A stretch of DNA of 64,000 bases from Mycetocola lacteus (lineage in GTDB: Bacteria; Actinomycetota; Actinomycetes; Actinomycetales; Microbacteriaceae), in assembly GCF_003667575.1 (NCBI RefSeq), contig NZ_RCUY01000009.1, positions 186,001 through 250,000 on the forward strand, in the 5' to 3' direction. Made by a program: the position numbers and the translations under genes. Within the stretch, counting starts at the first letter, position 1. The number at the start of each line of letters is the position of its first letter. Shown piece by piece: positions 1 through 9,322 of the stretch. A model generated the notes under the pieces. The model worked only from the letters and a program-made list of their open reading frames with translations, was not told where the DNA came from and made no database searches.

Positions 1-13
1 GAGTGTGGCGAGA

Positions 14-52
14 AGGGGGTGTCGCTAGGGGGTGTCGCTAGGGGGTGTCGCT
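14..52. repeat. Three tandem 13-bp units over the glnE stop codon
   Basis: The 13-bp unit AGGGGGTGTCGCT occurs three times head to tail (14-26, 27-39, 40-52) without a mismatch. Read on the minus strand, the glnE stop codon (38-40) lies across the first unit junction, and the next junction repeats the same TAG (25-27). Confidence 0.9.
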
Positions 53-3043
53 CACGGAGTCATAAAACAGGTGTTCAAAGACGGCGCGGGAACGACGGGT
101 AATTCGGAGGTAGTCCTGTTCCAGATCACCGGCGGATCCCGCCGGATATTCCAGAATGCGGGCGATACCCTCCAGTTGGTCTCGATCGCGTGGCAAAACA
201 TCCGTAGTGCGATTCAACCACAGGGTCATGGCCGAGCGCACGCGCGACGCAAACAACCATGCTTTTTCGAGCTGATCGGCGTCTTCCTGACCCACAAACT
301 GGTGACGCTGGGCGGCGTGCAGGGCGTCCAGCGTGCTCGTGGTGCGCAGCTCGGGGATCCCGGCCGCATGCTCCAGCTGGACCAGCTGGGTGAACCACTC
401 CACATCGCTCAGCGACCCCCGGCCGAGCTTCACGTGCCGGGTCGGATCGGCGCCCTTGGGGAGGCGCTCCCCCTCCACTCGTGCCTTGATCCGGCGCACC
501 TCGCGCAGCTCGGCGGCGTCGATCGAGGCCGGGTAGCGTACGGTGTCGGCCAGTGCGGTGAAATCCGCGCACAGGGTGGGGTCGCCGGCGACCGGGCGGG
601 CACGCAGCAGGGCCTGCGCCTCCCAGGTGAGTGACCAGCGGGCGTAGTAGGCGCGGTAGGAGTCGAGCGTGCGCACCAGGGCACCGTTGCGCCCCTCGGG
701 GCGGAGGTCGAGGTCCAGATCCAGCGGAAGGCGGGCATCTTGGCTCAAACGACTGAGTTCGGTGGCGATCTTCCCGGCCGCGCGGGCGGCGCGCTCGGGG
801 TCGAGGGCGACGGGGCGATACACGTAAATGATGTCGGCGTCCGAGCCGAAGCCCAGCTCGCCACCGCCGAGGCGACCCATGCCGATGATCGCAAACTCCA
901 GCTGGGTGTCGTCCAGCGTGGCATCCTCGCGGATCAAATCCAGCAGGCCGCCGATGGTCACCTCGGTGATGACCGTGAGGCCGGTGGCAATGGTGCGCAC
1001 GTCGCAGACCCCGAGCACCGAGGCCAGCGCGAGTCGCAGGATCTCCCGGCGACGCACCCGCAGCACCGCGCGGGCCGCACGGTCGGGCTCGCTATAGCGG
1101 CTGCGGATCGCCCGCACCTCGGCGGCCAGTGCGGCCTCGTCCCGCGGATGCATCAGGGTATCGGACTCCAGCCAGGCCGCGGCCTCGGGGAACTTATCCA
1201 GCAGCTCGCCGATAAAGCGCGAGCCACTCAGCACCTTGGTCAGGCGCTCGGCCACCCCCGAGGAGTCCCGTACCATGCGCAGGAACCAGTGGGTGCTGCC
1301 CAGGGCGTCGCTCAGGCGACGGAAGGCGAGCAGCCCGTAGTCGGGGTCCGCGCCGTCGGCCAGCCAGCGCAGCAGCACCGGGAGGAGGTTGCGCTGGATT
1401 GCCGCACTGCGGGAAATGCCGTTGGTGAGCGCGGCAATGTGGGCGAGGGCCCCGGCGGGATCACGGAAGCCGATCGCGGCCAGGCGAGCCCCGGCGGCCG
1501 CGGTAGTGAGCCTGGTCTCGTCCATGCCCAGTTCGGCCACCGCGCTCAGCAGCGGACGATAGAACAGGCGTTCATGCAACTGGCGCACACGCTGCTTGGT
1601 GGCCTCCCAGCGGCGCACCAGATCGCCCCCGGAGGCGGCCAGGTGGGAACCGCGGGCGAGGATGCGCAGGGCGTCATCCTCGCCCGGCATCAGGTGCGTG
1701 CGACGCATCTGCTGAAGCTGAAGTCGGTGTTCGAGGACCCGAAGCAGACGGTAGTCCGCCATGAACTCGCCGGATTCCTCGCGCCCGATATACCCGGCAT
1801 CCGCCAGGGCGCGCAGCGCGGCCACGGTGCCGCCCACCCGCACGCTCTCGTCGGCAAAACCGTGCACCAGCTGGAGCAGCTGCACGGTGAACTCGATGTC
1901 CCGCAGGCCCCCGGGGCCCAGCTTGAGCTGGAAGCTCACGTCCTCGGCCGGGATGTTGGCGGTCACCCGCTCGCGCATCCGCTGCACCGACTCGACAAAG
2001 TTTTCCCGGCCCGAGCTCGCCCACACCAGCGGATCGATCGCCCGGTGGTAGCGTTCCCCCAGCTCGGCATCGCCGGCCAGATGGCGGTGCTTCAGCAGGG
2101 CCTGGAACTCCCAGCTCTTGGCCCAGCGGTCGTAGTATGCGAGGTGGGACTCGAGGGTGCGCACCAGCGCGCCCTGCTTGCCCTCGGGACGCAGATTGGG
2201 GTCCACCTCCCAGAGTGCGGGCTCGATGGCCGACTCGGAAATGCTGCGCATCAGGATCGTGGCTAGTCGGGTTGCGATCACGATCGCACGCTGGTTGTCG
2301 ATGTCGGCATCCGCGGCCGCCGCGGCCACAAAGATGACGTCCACATCGCTCACGTAGTTGAGTTCGCCGGCACCGGCTTTGCCCATGCCGATGATCGCCA
2401 GCCGGGTCGCGGCGACCTCGTCGCGGGGGAAGCGGGGCAGCTCGCCGGCGGGATCCGCGGCCACCGAACGGGCGATCAGCAGCGCGGCCGAAAGCGCCGC
2501 GGCGGCGGCATCCGAGAGCGCCCGGGCCACGCCGTCGAGCACATCTCGGGGGTCCTCGGCCTCGGTGTCCACCCGGACGATGCGCAGCACCTCGCGCCGA
2601 TAGGCGATCCTGAGCGCCACGATCGCCTCACGCTCGGGCAGGGTCGCAAACCCGTCCTCCTCACCCACGGCGAGGGCCAGACGCTCACGCATCTCTCTGG
2701 CGGTGGGCAACACCAGGGTCGGTTCGGCCAGCACCCGGCTTTCCTCGGGATGGCGCAGCAGGAAGTCGGCCAGCCCCTCGGACACTCCGATAACCCGAAT
2801 CAGCGCACGACGCCAAAACGGATCCGCGGCAATCTCGCTCAGCAGATCGGGCCGGGTCTCCCCCAGACGCAGCAGCGTGCGCAGTGCCTCATCGGGATCG
2901 GCGGCCGCCGCGAACTCCTCCAGAGTGTCCGGCTCCACCGGCCAGCCCACCTCACCCAGCTGCTCGATGAGGGTGCGGGCGGCGGTGAGCTCGGCAAACC
3001 CGATCCGCGCAAGGACGCTGAGGCCCGTGGCCGGACGCGGCAC
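38..3043 (-). CDS. glnE: Bifunctional glutamine-synthetase adenylyltransferase/deadenylylase
   Basis: GlnE attaches AMP to and removes it from glutamine synthetase, tuning ammonium assimilation in the cytosol. The product has two nucleotidyltransferase domains. The N-terminal (deadenylylating) one carries GKAGAGELNYVSDVD near residue 230, and the C-terminal (adenylylating) one carries GRLGGGELGFGSDAD near residue 733. The length, 1001 aa, is normal for actinobacterial GlnE. I chose the GTG at 3043, two bases after the glnA stop, because the protein then begins just before the conserved helical start; an in-frame ATG at 3109 would lie inside glnA. No strong Shine-Dalgarno is visible, so translational coupling to glnA is likely. 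The last bases and stop codon lie in a 13-bp tandem repeat. Confidence 0.95.
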   Translation of the reverse strand: MPRPATGLSVLARIGFAELTAARTLIEQLGEVGWPVEPDTLEEFAAAADPDEALRTLLRLGETRPDLLSEIAADPFWRRALIRVIGVSEGLADFLLRHPEESRVLAEPTLVLPTAREMRERLALAVGEEDGFATLPEREAIVALRIAYRREVLRIVRVDTEAEDPRDVLDGVARALSDAAAAALSAALLIARSVAADPAGELPRFPRDEVAATRLAIIGMGKAGAGELNYVSDVDVIFVAAAAADADIDNQRAIVIATRLATILMRSISESAIEPALWEVDPNLRPEGKQGALVRTLESHLAYYDRWAKSWEFQALLKHRHLAGDAELGERYHRAIDPLVWASSGRENFVESVQRMRERVTANIPAEDVSFQLKLGPGGLRDIEFTVQLLQLVHGFADESVRVGGTVAALRALADAGYIGREESGEFMADYRLLRVLEHRLQLQQMRRTHLMPGEDDALRILARGSHLAASGGDLVRRWEATKQRVRQLHERLFYRPLLSAVAELGMDETRLTTAAAGARLAAIGFRDPAGALAHIAALTNGISRSAAIQRNLLPVLLRWLADGADPDYGLLAFRRLSDALGSTHWFLRMVRDSSGVAERLTKVLSGSRFIGELLDKFPEAAAWLESDTLMHPRDEAALAAEVRAIRSRYSEPDRAARAVLRVRRREILRLALASVLGVCDVRTIATGLTVITEVTIGGLLDLIREDATLDDTQLEFAIIGMGRLGGGELGFGSDADIIYVYRPVALDPERAARAAGKIATELSRLSQDARLPLDLDLDLRPEGRNGALVRTLDSYRAYYARWSLTWEAQALLRARPVAGDPTLCADFTALADTVRYPASIDAAELREVRRIKARVEGERLPKGADPTRHVKLGRGSLSDVEWFTQLVQLEHAAGIPELRTTSTLDALHAAQRHQFVGQEDADQLEKAWLFASRVRSAMTLWLNRTTDVLPRDRDQLEGIARILEYPAGSAGDLEQDYLRITRRSRAVFEHLFYDSVSDTP

Positions 3044-3045
3044 CG

Positions 3046-4401
3046 CTAGAGAATTTCGATGTTTTTGGCGAGCTCGTACGGCGTGACCTGCGCGCGGTAC
3101 TCGTCCCACTCCTGACGCTTATTGGCCAGCACGTAGTTGAACACCTGCTCGCCCAGGGTTTCGGCGACCAGCTCGGAGCGCTCCATCAGCGAGATCGCGC
3201 TGTCCAGGCTCGAGGGCAGCGGGGCGTAGCCCAGCGCGCGACGCTCGGCGTCCGAGAGCGACCAGACATCGTCCTCGGCCTCCGGCGGCAGCTCGTAGCC
3301 CTCCTCGATGCCCTTGAGCCCCGCGGCCAGCAGCAGCGAGTAGGCGAGGTAGGGGTTGGCGGCCGAGTCGATCGCGCGGTACTCCACCCGGGCGCTCTGC
3401 CCCTTATTGGGCTTATACAGCGGGACGCGCACCAGGGCCGAGCGGTTATTGTGACCCCAGCAGGCGTAGCTGGGGGCCTCGGCAAGATTATTGCTGCCGA
3501 CGCTGCCCCACAGGCGCTTATAGGAGTTCACAAACTGGTTGGTCACCGCGGTGATCTCCGGTGCGTGGTGCAGCAGACCGGCGATGAACTGGCGACCCAC
3601 CTTGCTCAGCTGGTACTGCGCACCGGCCTCGAAGAACGCATTGGTGTCACCCTCGAACAGCGAGAGGTGCGTGTGCATGCCCGAACCCGGCTGGTCAGAC
3701 ATCGGCTTGGGCATGAACGTGGCGTACACACCCTGCTCGATCGCGACCTCCTTGATAACCGTGCGGAAGGTCATGATGTTGTCGGCGGTGGCCAGCGCAT
3801 CGGCGTAGCGCAGGTCAATCTCATTCTGACCGGGACCGGCCTCATGGTGGCTGAACTCCACCGAGATGCCCAGGTCTTCCAGCATCCGCACGCTGCGACG
3901 ACGGAAGTCGTGGGCGGTGCCCCCGGGGACGTTGTCGAAGTAGCCCGCGGAGTCCACCGGAATCGGGCCCTCGGGACCGATCTGCGCGGACTTCAGCAGG
4001 TAAAACTCGATCTCCGGGTGGGTGTAGAAGGTGAAACCGCGGTCGGCGGCATGCGCCAGCGCACGCTTCAGAACGTTACGCGGATCGGTGTTTGCGGGCT
4101 GACCATCCGGGGTCGTGATGTCGCAGAACATCCGGGCCGTCGGGTCCTGACCGCTGCGCCACGGCAGGATCTGGAAGGTCGAGGGGTCCGGGTGGGCCAG
4201 CAGATCCGATTCGAATCGACGGGACATGCCCTCGATGGCCGAACCATCAAAGCCCAAGCCCTCGGTGAAAGCACCCTCCACCTCGGCGGGGGCGATCGCG
4301 ACGGATTTCAGGGTACCCACAACATCGGTGAACCACAGGCGTACAAACTTCACGCCGCGCTCTTCAATCGTCCGCAGGACGAAATCTCGCTGCTTATCCA
4401 T
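3046..4401 (-). CDS. glnA: Glutamine synthetase, type I-alpha (GlnA2-like)
   Basis: Makes glutamine from glutamate, ammonium and ATP. At 451 aa it matches the shorter class I-alpha enzymes; the C-terminal part resembles actinobacterial GlnA2 rather than GlnA1. Visible motifs are GFDGS (residues 50-54), the metal-binding HPEIEFY segment, the ATP-binding GSGMHTHLS and NRSALVRVP. At the place of the GlnA1 adenylylation loop the sequence reads EGYELPPEA rather than NLYDLPPE, so whether this enzyme is adenylylated by the neighbouring GlnE is uncertain. The ATG at 4401 is preceded by AAAGAGG. A possible -10, TAATCT, lies at 4442-4447 (minus strand), giving a leader of about 34 nt. It is the first gene of a glnA-glnE transcript. 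Confidence 0.95.
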   Translation of the reverse strand: MDKQRDFVLRTIEERGVKFVRLWFTDVVGTLKSVAIAPAEVEGAFTEGLGFDGSAIEGMSRRFESDLLAHPDPSTFQILPWRSGQDPTARMFCDITTPDGQPANTDPRNVLKRALAHAADRGFTFYTHPEIEFYLLKSAQIGPEGPIPVDSAGYFDNVPGGTAHDFRRRSVRMLEDLGISVEFSHHEAGPGQNEIDLRYADALATADNIMTFRTVIKEVAIEQGVYATFMPKPMSDQPGSGMHTHLSLFEGDTNAFFEAGAQYQLSKVGRQFIAGLLHHAPEITAVTNQFVNSYKRLWGSVGSNNLAEAPSYACWGHNNRSALVRVPLYKPNKGQSARVEYRAIDSAANPYLAYSLLLAAGLKGIEEGYELPPEAEDDVWSLSDAERRALGYAPLPSSLDSAISLMERSELVAETLGEQVFNYVLANKRQEWDEYRAQVTPYELAKNIEIL

Positions 4402-4480
4402 GGGCTCCTCTTTCCCGCGACCGCACGTGCTCGCTGTGTCTAGATTAGTGGTTCGAGCACCCCCGCCGGAATGGGGTGAC

Positions 4481-4506
4481 GGGTGTTTCGCGCAGTCGAA
4501 ACACCC
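4481..4506. terminator. Hairpin after the 61-residue protein gene
   Basis: Perfect 10-bp inverted repeat GGGTGTTTCG/CGAAACACCC with a 6-nt loop. It lies just past the minus-strand stop at 4520 and upstream of the glnA promoter. No long U-tract. Confidence 0.55.
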
Positions 4507-4519
4507 TGTTTACATTGGA

Positions 4520-4705
4520 CTAGTCGTTCTCGGCGTCCTCGCGTGCCCAGCGCTCGGCGTTTTCGCGCAGTTTGTCCATCGCGTGGGCAGCCTCCTCACG
4601 GGTTTCAAAGGGTCCCACGCGGTCGGCGGCGGGCGACACGAGTCCCTGCTCCACCTCGCCGGTGCGGGAGTTGTACCAATACTGCGTTGTCGGATCGGTT
4701 GCCAT
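4520..4705 (-). CDS. Small SPOR-domain-like cytosolic protein, 61 aa
   Basis: A 61-residue acidic protein. Its N-terminus, with QYWYNSRTGEVE, reads like the short SPOR-like/WW-like proteins found beside map in many actinobacteria; these are often mis-annotated as methionine aminopeptidase because of the location. The rest is a charged helix (residues 35-61). The start at 4705 is strongly supported by AAGGAGG seven bases upstream; the longer reading frame through to 5086 runs antisense to map and is not real. It is divergent from map with only 33 bp between the starts. The function is unknown. Confidence 0.8.
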   Translation of the reverse strand: MATDPTTQYWYNSRTGEVEQGLVSPAADRVGPFETREEAAHAMDKLRENAERWAREDAEND

Positions 4706-4738
4706 AGTTCCTCCTTGATCAGGGCCTAGACTGATCCT

Positions 4739-5614
4739 ATGCCTCAGGACTCCCTCGGAAACCTCATCCCCGGTATCGTCTCGCCGCAGCGTGTCGTGCC
4801 CGCCCACATTCCGCGCCCCGAATACGTGGGGAAGGCAGCGCCCGCCCCGTTCACCGGTTCGGATGTCTATTCGGCCGAAGATGTGGAGCGCATTCGCCTC
4901 TCGGGCCGCCTGGCCGCCGACGCGATCGCCCTGGTGGAAGAGCACGCGGTTCCCGGCGTGACCACCGACCGGCTGGATCAGATCGCGCACGACTTCCTGA
5001 TCTCCCACAACGCCTACCCGTCCACGCTGGGCTACCGCGGGTACCCCAAGTCGCTGTGCAGCTCGCTCAACGAGGTGGTGTGCCACGGCATCCCCGATGA
5101 CACCGTGCTGCGCGACGGCGACATCCTCAACATCGACATCACCGCCTACCTAGACGGGTTTCACGGCGACACCAACCGCACGCTGCTGATCGGCAACGTG
5201 GCCGAGGAAACTCGCCTGCTGGTCGAGCGCACCGAGGAGGCCCTGCGCCGCGGCATTCGCGCGGTGGCCCCGGGCCGCGAGGTTAACGTGATCGGGCGCA
5301 CCATCGAGGCCTACGCCAAGCGTTTCGGATACGGTGTGGTCCGCGACTACACCGGCCACGGTGTGGGTGCGGCGTTCCACTCGGGCCTGATCATCCCCCA
5401 CTACGACTCGGCGCCGCGCTACAACGACGTGATGGTCCCCGGCATGGTCTTTACCATCGAGCCGATGCTGACCCTGGGCGGGATTGAATGGGATCTCTGG
5501 GCGGATGACTGGACGGTCACCACCCGGGACAAGAGCCTTACCGCACAGTTTGAACATACGCTTGTGGTCACCGAAACCGGTGCCGACATCCTGACCCTGC
5601 CGAGCGCAAAATGA
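4739..5614 (+). CDS. map: Type I methionine aminopeptidase
   Basis: Removes the N-terminal methionine from nascent proteins. All five metal ligands of the pita-bread fold are visible: D133 (NID), D144 (HGDTN), H207 (GHGVG), E241 (TIEP) and E272 (FEHT). At 291 aa it has an N-terminal extension of about 40 residues with a proline-rich stretch, as is usual in actinobacterial MetAP1c. The stop codon overlaps the ppgK start (ATGA at 5611), so the two genes are translationally coupled. It works downstream of peptide deformylase (def at 46917). Confidence 0.97.
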   Translation: MPQDSLGNLIPGIVSPQRVVPAHIPRPEYVGKAAPAPFTGSDVYSAEDVERIRLSGRLAADAIALVEEHAVPGVTTDRLDQIAHDFLISHNAYPSTLGYRGYPKSLCSSLNEVVCHGIPDDTVLRDGDILNIDITAYLDGFHGDTNRTLLIGNVAEETRLLVERTEEALRRGIRAVAPGREVNVIGRTIEAYAKRFGYGVVRDYTGHGVGAAFHSGLIIPHYDSAPRYNDVMVPGMVFTIEPMLTLGGIEWDLWADDWTVTTRDKSLTAQFEHTLVVTETGADILTLPSAK

Positions 5615-6375
5615 GCGCCCCGCACGCCGCACACGCCGTCGGCATCGACATCGGCGGAACCGGAATCAAGGGTGGCATCGTGGATCTCGCCTCGGGTGAG
5701 CTGATCAGCGACCGGATCAAGATCCTCACCCCCGAGGGCGGACGTCCGGATGACATCATCGAGACGGTCGCCGAAATCATCCACCGCCTGGGGCCGGACG
5801 CCGAATCCGTCCCGCTGGGTGTCGCATTCCCGGCAATTGTGCGCGGAGGCAAAACCATGTCCGCGGCCAACGTGTCCAAGGAATGGATCGGCCTGGATGC
5901 TCACGCGCGCTTCGGCGAGGCCCTCGGCCGACCGCTGACGTTTGTGAACGATGCCGACGCCGCCGGTTTCGCCGAATCTGAGTTCGGGGCTGCCCGCGGA
6001 CAGGATGGGCTGAGCCTGGTGATCACCCTGGGGACCGGAATCGGCGCCGGCGCCGTCTACAACGGCACGCTAATTCCCAACTTCGAGCTCGGCCACCTGG
6101 AGATCGACGGGCACGACGCCGAGACCCGCGCCTCGTACCGTGCCAAGGAGCGCGACGACCTGGACTGGGCCGAGTGGGCGGCACGCCTGCAGCGCTACTT
6201 CGAGACGCTGGAGTTCCTGTTCTCCCCCGACCGCATCATCGTCGGCGGCGGTGTCTCCAAGCACCACGAGCACTTCCTGCCGCTGCTCACACTCGACGCC
6301 CCGATTATGCCCGCGGTACACCGCAATAAGGCGGGCATCCTGGGGGCTGCGGCCTTCGCGGCCCGCGCCCAGTAG
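5611..6375 (+). CDS. ppgK: Polyphosphate glucokinase
   Basis: Phosphorylates glucose to glucose 6-phosphate using polyphosphate (and usually ATP), feeding glycolysis in the cytosol. This ROK-fold protein of 254 aa has the phosphate-binding [12 protein letters not shown] at residues 11-22, the catalytic NDADAAG and GTGIGAG. It lacks the HTH and the Cys-rich zinc motif of ROK repressors, and the short compact form is typical of PpgK. It overlaps map by four bases and is followed by a strong hairpin terminator. Confidence 0.95.
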   Translation: MSAPHAAHAVGIDIGGTGIKGGIVDLASGELISDRIKILTPEGGRPDDIIETVAEIIHRLGPDAESVPLGVAFPAIVRGGKTMSAANVSKEWIGLDAHARFGEALGRPLTFVNDADAAGFAESEFGAARGQDGLSLVITLGTGIGAGAVYNGTLIPNFELGHLEIDGHDAETRASYRAKERDDLDWAEWAARLQRYFETLEFLFSPDRIIVGGGVSKHHEHFLPLLTLDAPIMPAVHRNKAGILGAAAFAARAQ

Positions 6376-6381
6376 TCGCAG

Positions 6382-6425
6382 AAACGCCGCGGCCCCTCCG
6401 AGTATTCGGAGGGGCCGCGGCGTTT
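6382..6425. terminator. Bidirectional terminator between ppgK and rnpB
   Basis: Perfect 20-bp stem (6382-6401 with 6406-6425) and a GTAT loop, ending in TTT on the plus strand and TTTC on the minus strand. It serves ppgK from the left and RNase P RNA from the right. Confidence 0.92.
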
Positions 6426-6431
6426 TACGTG

Positions 6432-6798
<367 letters not shown>

Positions 6799-6804
6799 AC
6801 CACT

Positions 6805-6810
6805 ACTGTA
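6805..6810 (-). promoter_or_regulatory. -10 box of rnpB
   Basis: TACAGT on the minus strand, inside GCTACAGTAGT. The same string precedes the second tRNA-Asn gene (48950-48955), which supports a shared stable-RNA promoter. Confidence 0.6.
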
Positions 6811-6879
6811 GCGCGCGGCGCGCCCGCATCCCATTCGAGACCGGCGCGGCGCACGCTGCGGCGTACGACCGTGTCGCGG

Positions 6880-7635
6880 CTAGGCCTGGGTCTGGCCCCA
6901 GAGGCCGGACTCCTCGGTGCGAACCATGATGGCCGAGCACTCGGGGCACTGCAGCACCTCGTCGAGACCGGCGTTGCGCACGGCCTCCAGCTCGTTGCCG
7001 GTGGAGGCAATCTTGCAGGCACCACAGGCACCACGCTGGAACAGGGCCGCGCCCACACCACCGCGCGAGCGCACCCGCTCGTACAGGGCGAGCAGGGGCT
7101 CGTCCATGCCAATGGTGAGGTTGCCACGCAGGTTTTCCTGGGCCGAGAGCTCCTCAGCGATGACCTCAAGGGACTCGTCCCGACTCGCCTCGACGGTCTG
7201 GATCTGGCCGGAAATCTCGGCCTCGGCGCTGCGGCTGCCGTCCAGGACGGCCTGGGCGGCCTCGACGGCCTCCATGCTGATCAGCTGTGCCTCATCCAGC
7301 ACGCTGCGACGCACACGCAGCGACTCCAGCTCGGCCTGAATGCCGCTGAGGGCCTGTGGGTTGGCGCTGCCGGATTCAATCAGCTGGTTGTCGCGGGCGA
7401 TGCGCGCATCCACCACAACCGAGTCGGCCTCGAGACGGTCCAGCTCGACCTTGACATCCTCGAAGCTGCCGAGATCGCGGGCCAGGGTTCCCCGGGCGGC
7501 GTCACGGTCGGCCTCCAGCGAGGCCAGGGCGGCGAGCTCGGGCAGGCTGACTCGACGGTGGGCGAGCTTGGTGATCTCGGCGTCAATGGCCTGCAGGTCG
7601 AGGAGTTTGGCTTGCGCGGCGGCGGTGGCTTTCAC
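6880..7635 (-). CDS. C4-type zinc-ribbon coiled-coil protein (zf-RING_7 / CT398-like)
   Basis: Residues 1 to about 190 form a long heptad-rich antiparallel coiled coil, full of Leu, Glu and Arg. The C-terminus has a zinc ribbon with CGACK near residue 204 and CPEC near 230, followed by the family's usual short tail ending in WGQTQA. The architecture and 251-aa length match the widespread actinobacterial family normally sitting next to nif3 and rnpB. A nucleic-acid or tether role has been suggested for relatives, but the biochemical function is not established. It starts 36 bp after the Nif3 stop, so the two are co-transcribed. ATG at 7635 with AAAGAGAACCC upstream. Confidence 0.88.
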   Translation of the reverse strand: MKATAAAQAKLLDLQAIDAEITKLAHRRVSLPELAALASLEADRDAARGTLARDLGSFEDVKVELDRLEADSVVVDARIARDNQLIESGSANPQALSGIQAELESLRVRRSVLDEAQLISMEAVEAAQAVLDGSRSAEAEISGQIQTVEASRDESLEVIAEELSAQENLRGNLTIGMDEPLLALYERVRSRGGVGAALFQRGACGACKIASTGNELEAVRNAGLDEVLQCPECSAIMVRTEESGLWGQTQA

Positions 7636-7671
7636 GGGTTCTCTTTCGCTGGGGAGTGGGATGGCGTGGTG

Positions 7672-8490
7672 TCACTGGGTGACAACAAAGTCCCACGGGT
7701 CGGTGCGGATGTCGCTCACCGTGACGGTGAGCTCGGGCAGGGAGGCACGGAGCTGCGCGGCTGCGGCATCCAGCCACAGCCATTCGCTTGCCCAGTGCGA
7801 GGTATCGATGAGTGCGGGGCCCGATCCCAGCAGCGCCTGTTCGCGCGCCTCGGATGCGGGATGGTGACGCAGATCGCTGGTGATGTAGAGGTCGGCACCG
7901 CGGACGGCGGCCTCGCCCAGCAGGGAGTCCCCGGCACCGGCGCACAGTGCGATGGTCCGGATCTCCTGATCGTATTCTCCGGCCGCGCGGATTCCGGTCG
8001 CGGTCGCGGGGAGAATCTCGGCAAGTTCGCGCGCGATCTGACCCAGGGTCTTGGGCTCGGGCAGGGTTCCCACACGCCCGATCCCGCGCGTTGGGGATTC
8101 ACCGGGCAGGATGGGCGTGGTCTCGACCAGGCCCAGGCGGTCGGCGAGAATCTGCGAGGTTCCCGCCTCGACCACGTCGGCGTTGGTGTGGGCGGCCAGC
8201 AGGGCGGCCCCGCCACGAATCAGCGTATGGATGACCGAGCCCTTATAGCGGTCGGCGGCCACCGAGGTCACCCCGCGCAGGAGGAGCGGATGGTGGGTGA
8301 TCAGCAGCTGGGCGCCCACCGTCAGGGTTTCGGCGGCGGTTTCGGCCACCGGATCCACCGCGAGGTGCACCGCGGAGACCTGCTCGCGCGGGTCGCCGGC
8401 GATCAGCCCGGACGCATCCCAATCGGAGGCGCCACGCGCCGGCCAGAGGCGTTCGGTCACGTCGAGGATCTGCTGCAGTGTGTAGGTCAC
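7672..8490 (-). CDS. Nif3-like dinuclear metal centre protein
   Basis: Nif3/DUF34 family, a dinuclear-metal protein with GTP cyclohydrolase I type 2-like fold; the role is unsettled (metal handling or metabolite repair). Metal-ligand motifs are visible: LITHHPLL, AAHTNAD and, near the C-terminus, IDTSHWASEW. I placed the start at the GTG at 8490 (VTYTLQQIL), where the family normally begins; the longer frame to 8592 adds a low-complexity Arg-rich stretch without a Shine-Dalgarno. The length is then 272 aa. It is the first gene of the pair with the zinc-ribbon gene and is divergent from the thioesterase. Confidence 0.88.
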   Translation of the reverse strand: MTYTLQQILDVTERLWPARGASDWDASGLIAGDPREQVSAVHLAVDPVAETAAETLTVGAQLLITHHPLLLRGVTSVAADRYKGSVIHTLIRGGAALLAAHTNADVVEAGTSQILADRLGLVETTPILPGESPTRGIGRVGTLPEPKTLGQIARELAEILPATATGIRAAGEYDQEIRTIALCAGAGDSLLGEAAVRGADLYITSDLRHHPASEAREQALLGSGPALIDTSHWASEWLWLDAAAAQLRASLPELTVTVSDIRTDPWDFVVTQ

Positions 8491-8676
8491 GACTCCAGGA
8501 TACGGCCTCCCGGGCCCCGCGCGCTCCGGGCATGCCGAGAAGCCCTCGTGGAGAAGCGGCGCGCGCGACCCCCTTCGACACACCGAGGCCACATTCAGAC
8601 CCCGGGTTTAGGATGGGTTGACGTAGCGACCAGCGCCGTTCCCTGCTTCCCGTCCCCCGAACCGGAAGGAGGAGCG

Positions 8677-9114
8677 ATGAGCTCCGACCACGAAATCAAT
8701 TTCCGCACCCGCAAGTGGGTGCGTCCCGAGGATCTCAACGCCAACGGCACCCTGTTTGGTGGCAGCCTGTTGCGCTGGATCGATGAGGAGGCCGCGATCT
8801 ACGCGATCCTCCAGCTGGGCAACCACCGCGTCGTCACCAAGCTGATCTCGGAGATCAACTTTGTCAGCTCCGCCAGACAGGGTGACATCATCGAGATGGG
8901 TCTGCGTGCCACCCACTTTGGCCGCACCTCGCTGACCATGCGTGCCGAGGTGCGCAACATGTTTACCCGCCAGTCGATCCTGACCATCGAGAAGATCGTG
9001 TTTGTGAACCTGGACGAGTCGGGCACCCCGGTCCCCCACGGCTATGACACGATCACCCTGAATCGCGACCGCCTGCCGCACGGCATCAGCCCCGCGGATA
9101 TCGTTACCGTCTAA
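8677..9114 (+). CDS. Acyl-CoA thioesterase, hotdog fold (YciA/ACOT type)
   Basis: Hydrolyses acyl-CoA to free acid and CoA; the chain specificity cannot be told from sequence. At 145 aa it is one hotdog domain. NANGTLFGGSLLRWID (residues 22-37) contains the catalytic Asn/Asp region and the nucleotide-contacting loop, and SARQGDIIEM is the next conserved strand. GGAGGAGCG immediately before the ATG at 8677 fixes the start, so the very long open frame upstream is spurious. A possible -10, TAGGAT, lies at 8609-8614. It is followed by a hairpin terminator. Confidence 0.9.
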   Translation: MSSDHEINFRTRKWVRPEDLNANGTLFGGSLLRWIDEEAAIYAILQLGNHRVVTKLISEINFVSSARQGDIIEMGLRATHFGRTSLTMRAEVRNMFTRQSILTIEKIVFVNLDESGTPVPHGYDTITLNRDRLPHGISPADIVTV

Positions 9115-9168
9115 CCGACACTCCGCGCACCCGCACACGCGCGCTGCGCACCGCGCACCGCGCACCAT

Positions 9169-9201
9169 CGTCGCCCCCGGAACCAGCATCCGGGGGCGAC
9201 G
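9169..9201. terminator. Terminator after the thioesterase gene
   Basis: 12-bp perfect stem CGTCGCCCCCGG/CCGGGGGCGACG with a 9-nt loop, followed by CGTGTTCTC. Just before it, 9138-9167 holds imperfect CGCGCAC microrepeats. Confidence 0.75.
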
Positions 9202-9222
9202 CGTGTTCTCTCGACCGACAGA

Positions 9223-9245
9223 TAGTAAATCCTTTTGATTTACTA
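9223..9245. promoter_or_regulatory. Candidate operator before the GH39 gene
   Basis: Perfect inverted repeat TAGTAAATC-N5-GATTTACTA. It overlaps the AT-rich TACTATAAA that looks like a -10 region, about 80 bp upstream of the GH39 start. The half-site TTGATTTA recurs at 14249-14256 in the promoter of the ABC operon. The ROK protein at 10994 is the likely ligand-responsive repressor; this is inferred from position. Confidence 0.6.
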
Positions 9246-9322
9246 TAAAGTGACATCAGAGCCCGAGCTCGGTATCCGACGCTCGCCCGCACCGTCCGCA
9301 TCACCGTCGAAAGGACCCCCGC

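Noticed and set aside
740..2266. 508-codon open frame antisense to glnE
   Set aside because: Mirror of the glnE codon bias; no start signal or recognisable domain.
3044..3109. Longer glnE start (ATG at 3109)
   Set aside because: Would overlap glnA by 64 bases and adds an Arg-rich tail not expected in GlnE; the GTG after the glnA stop fits better.
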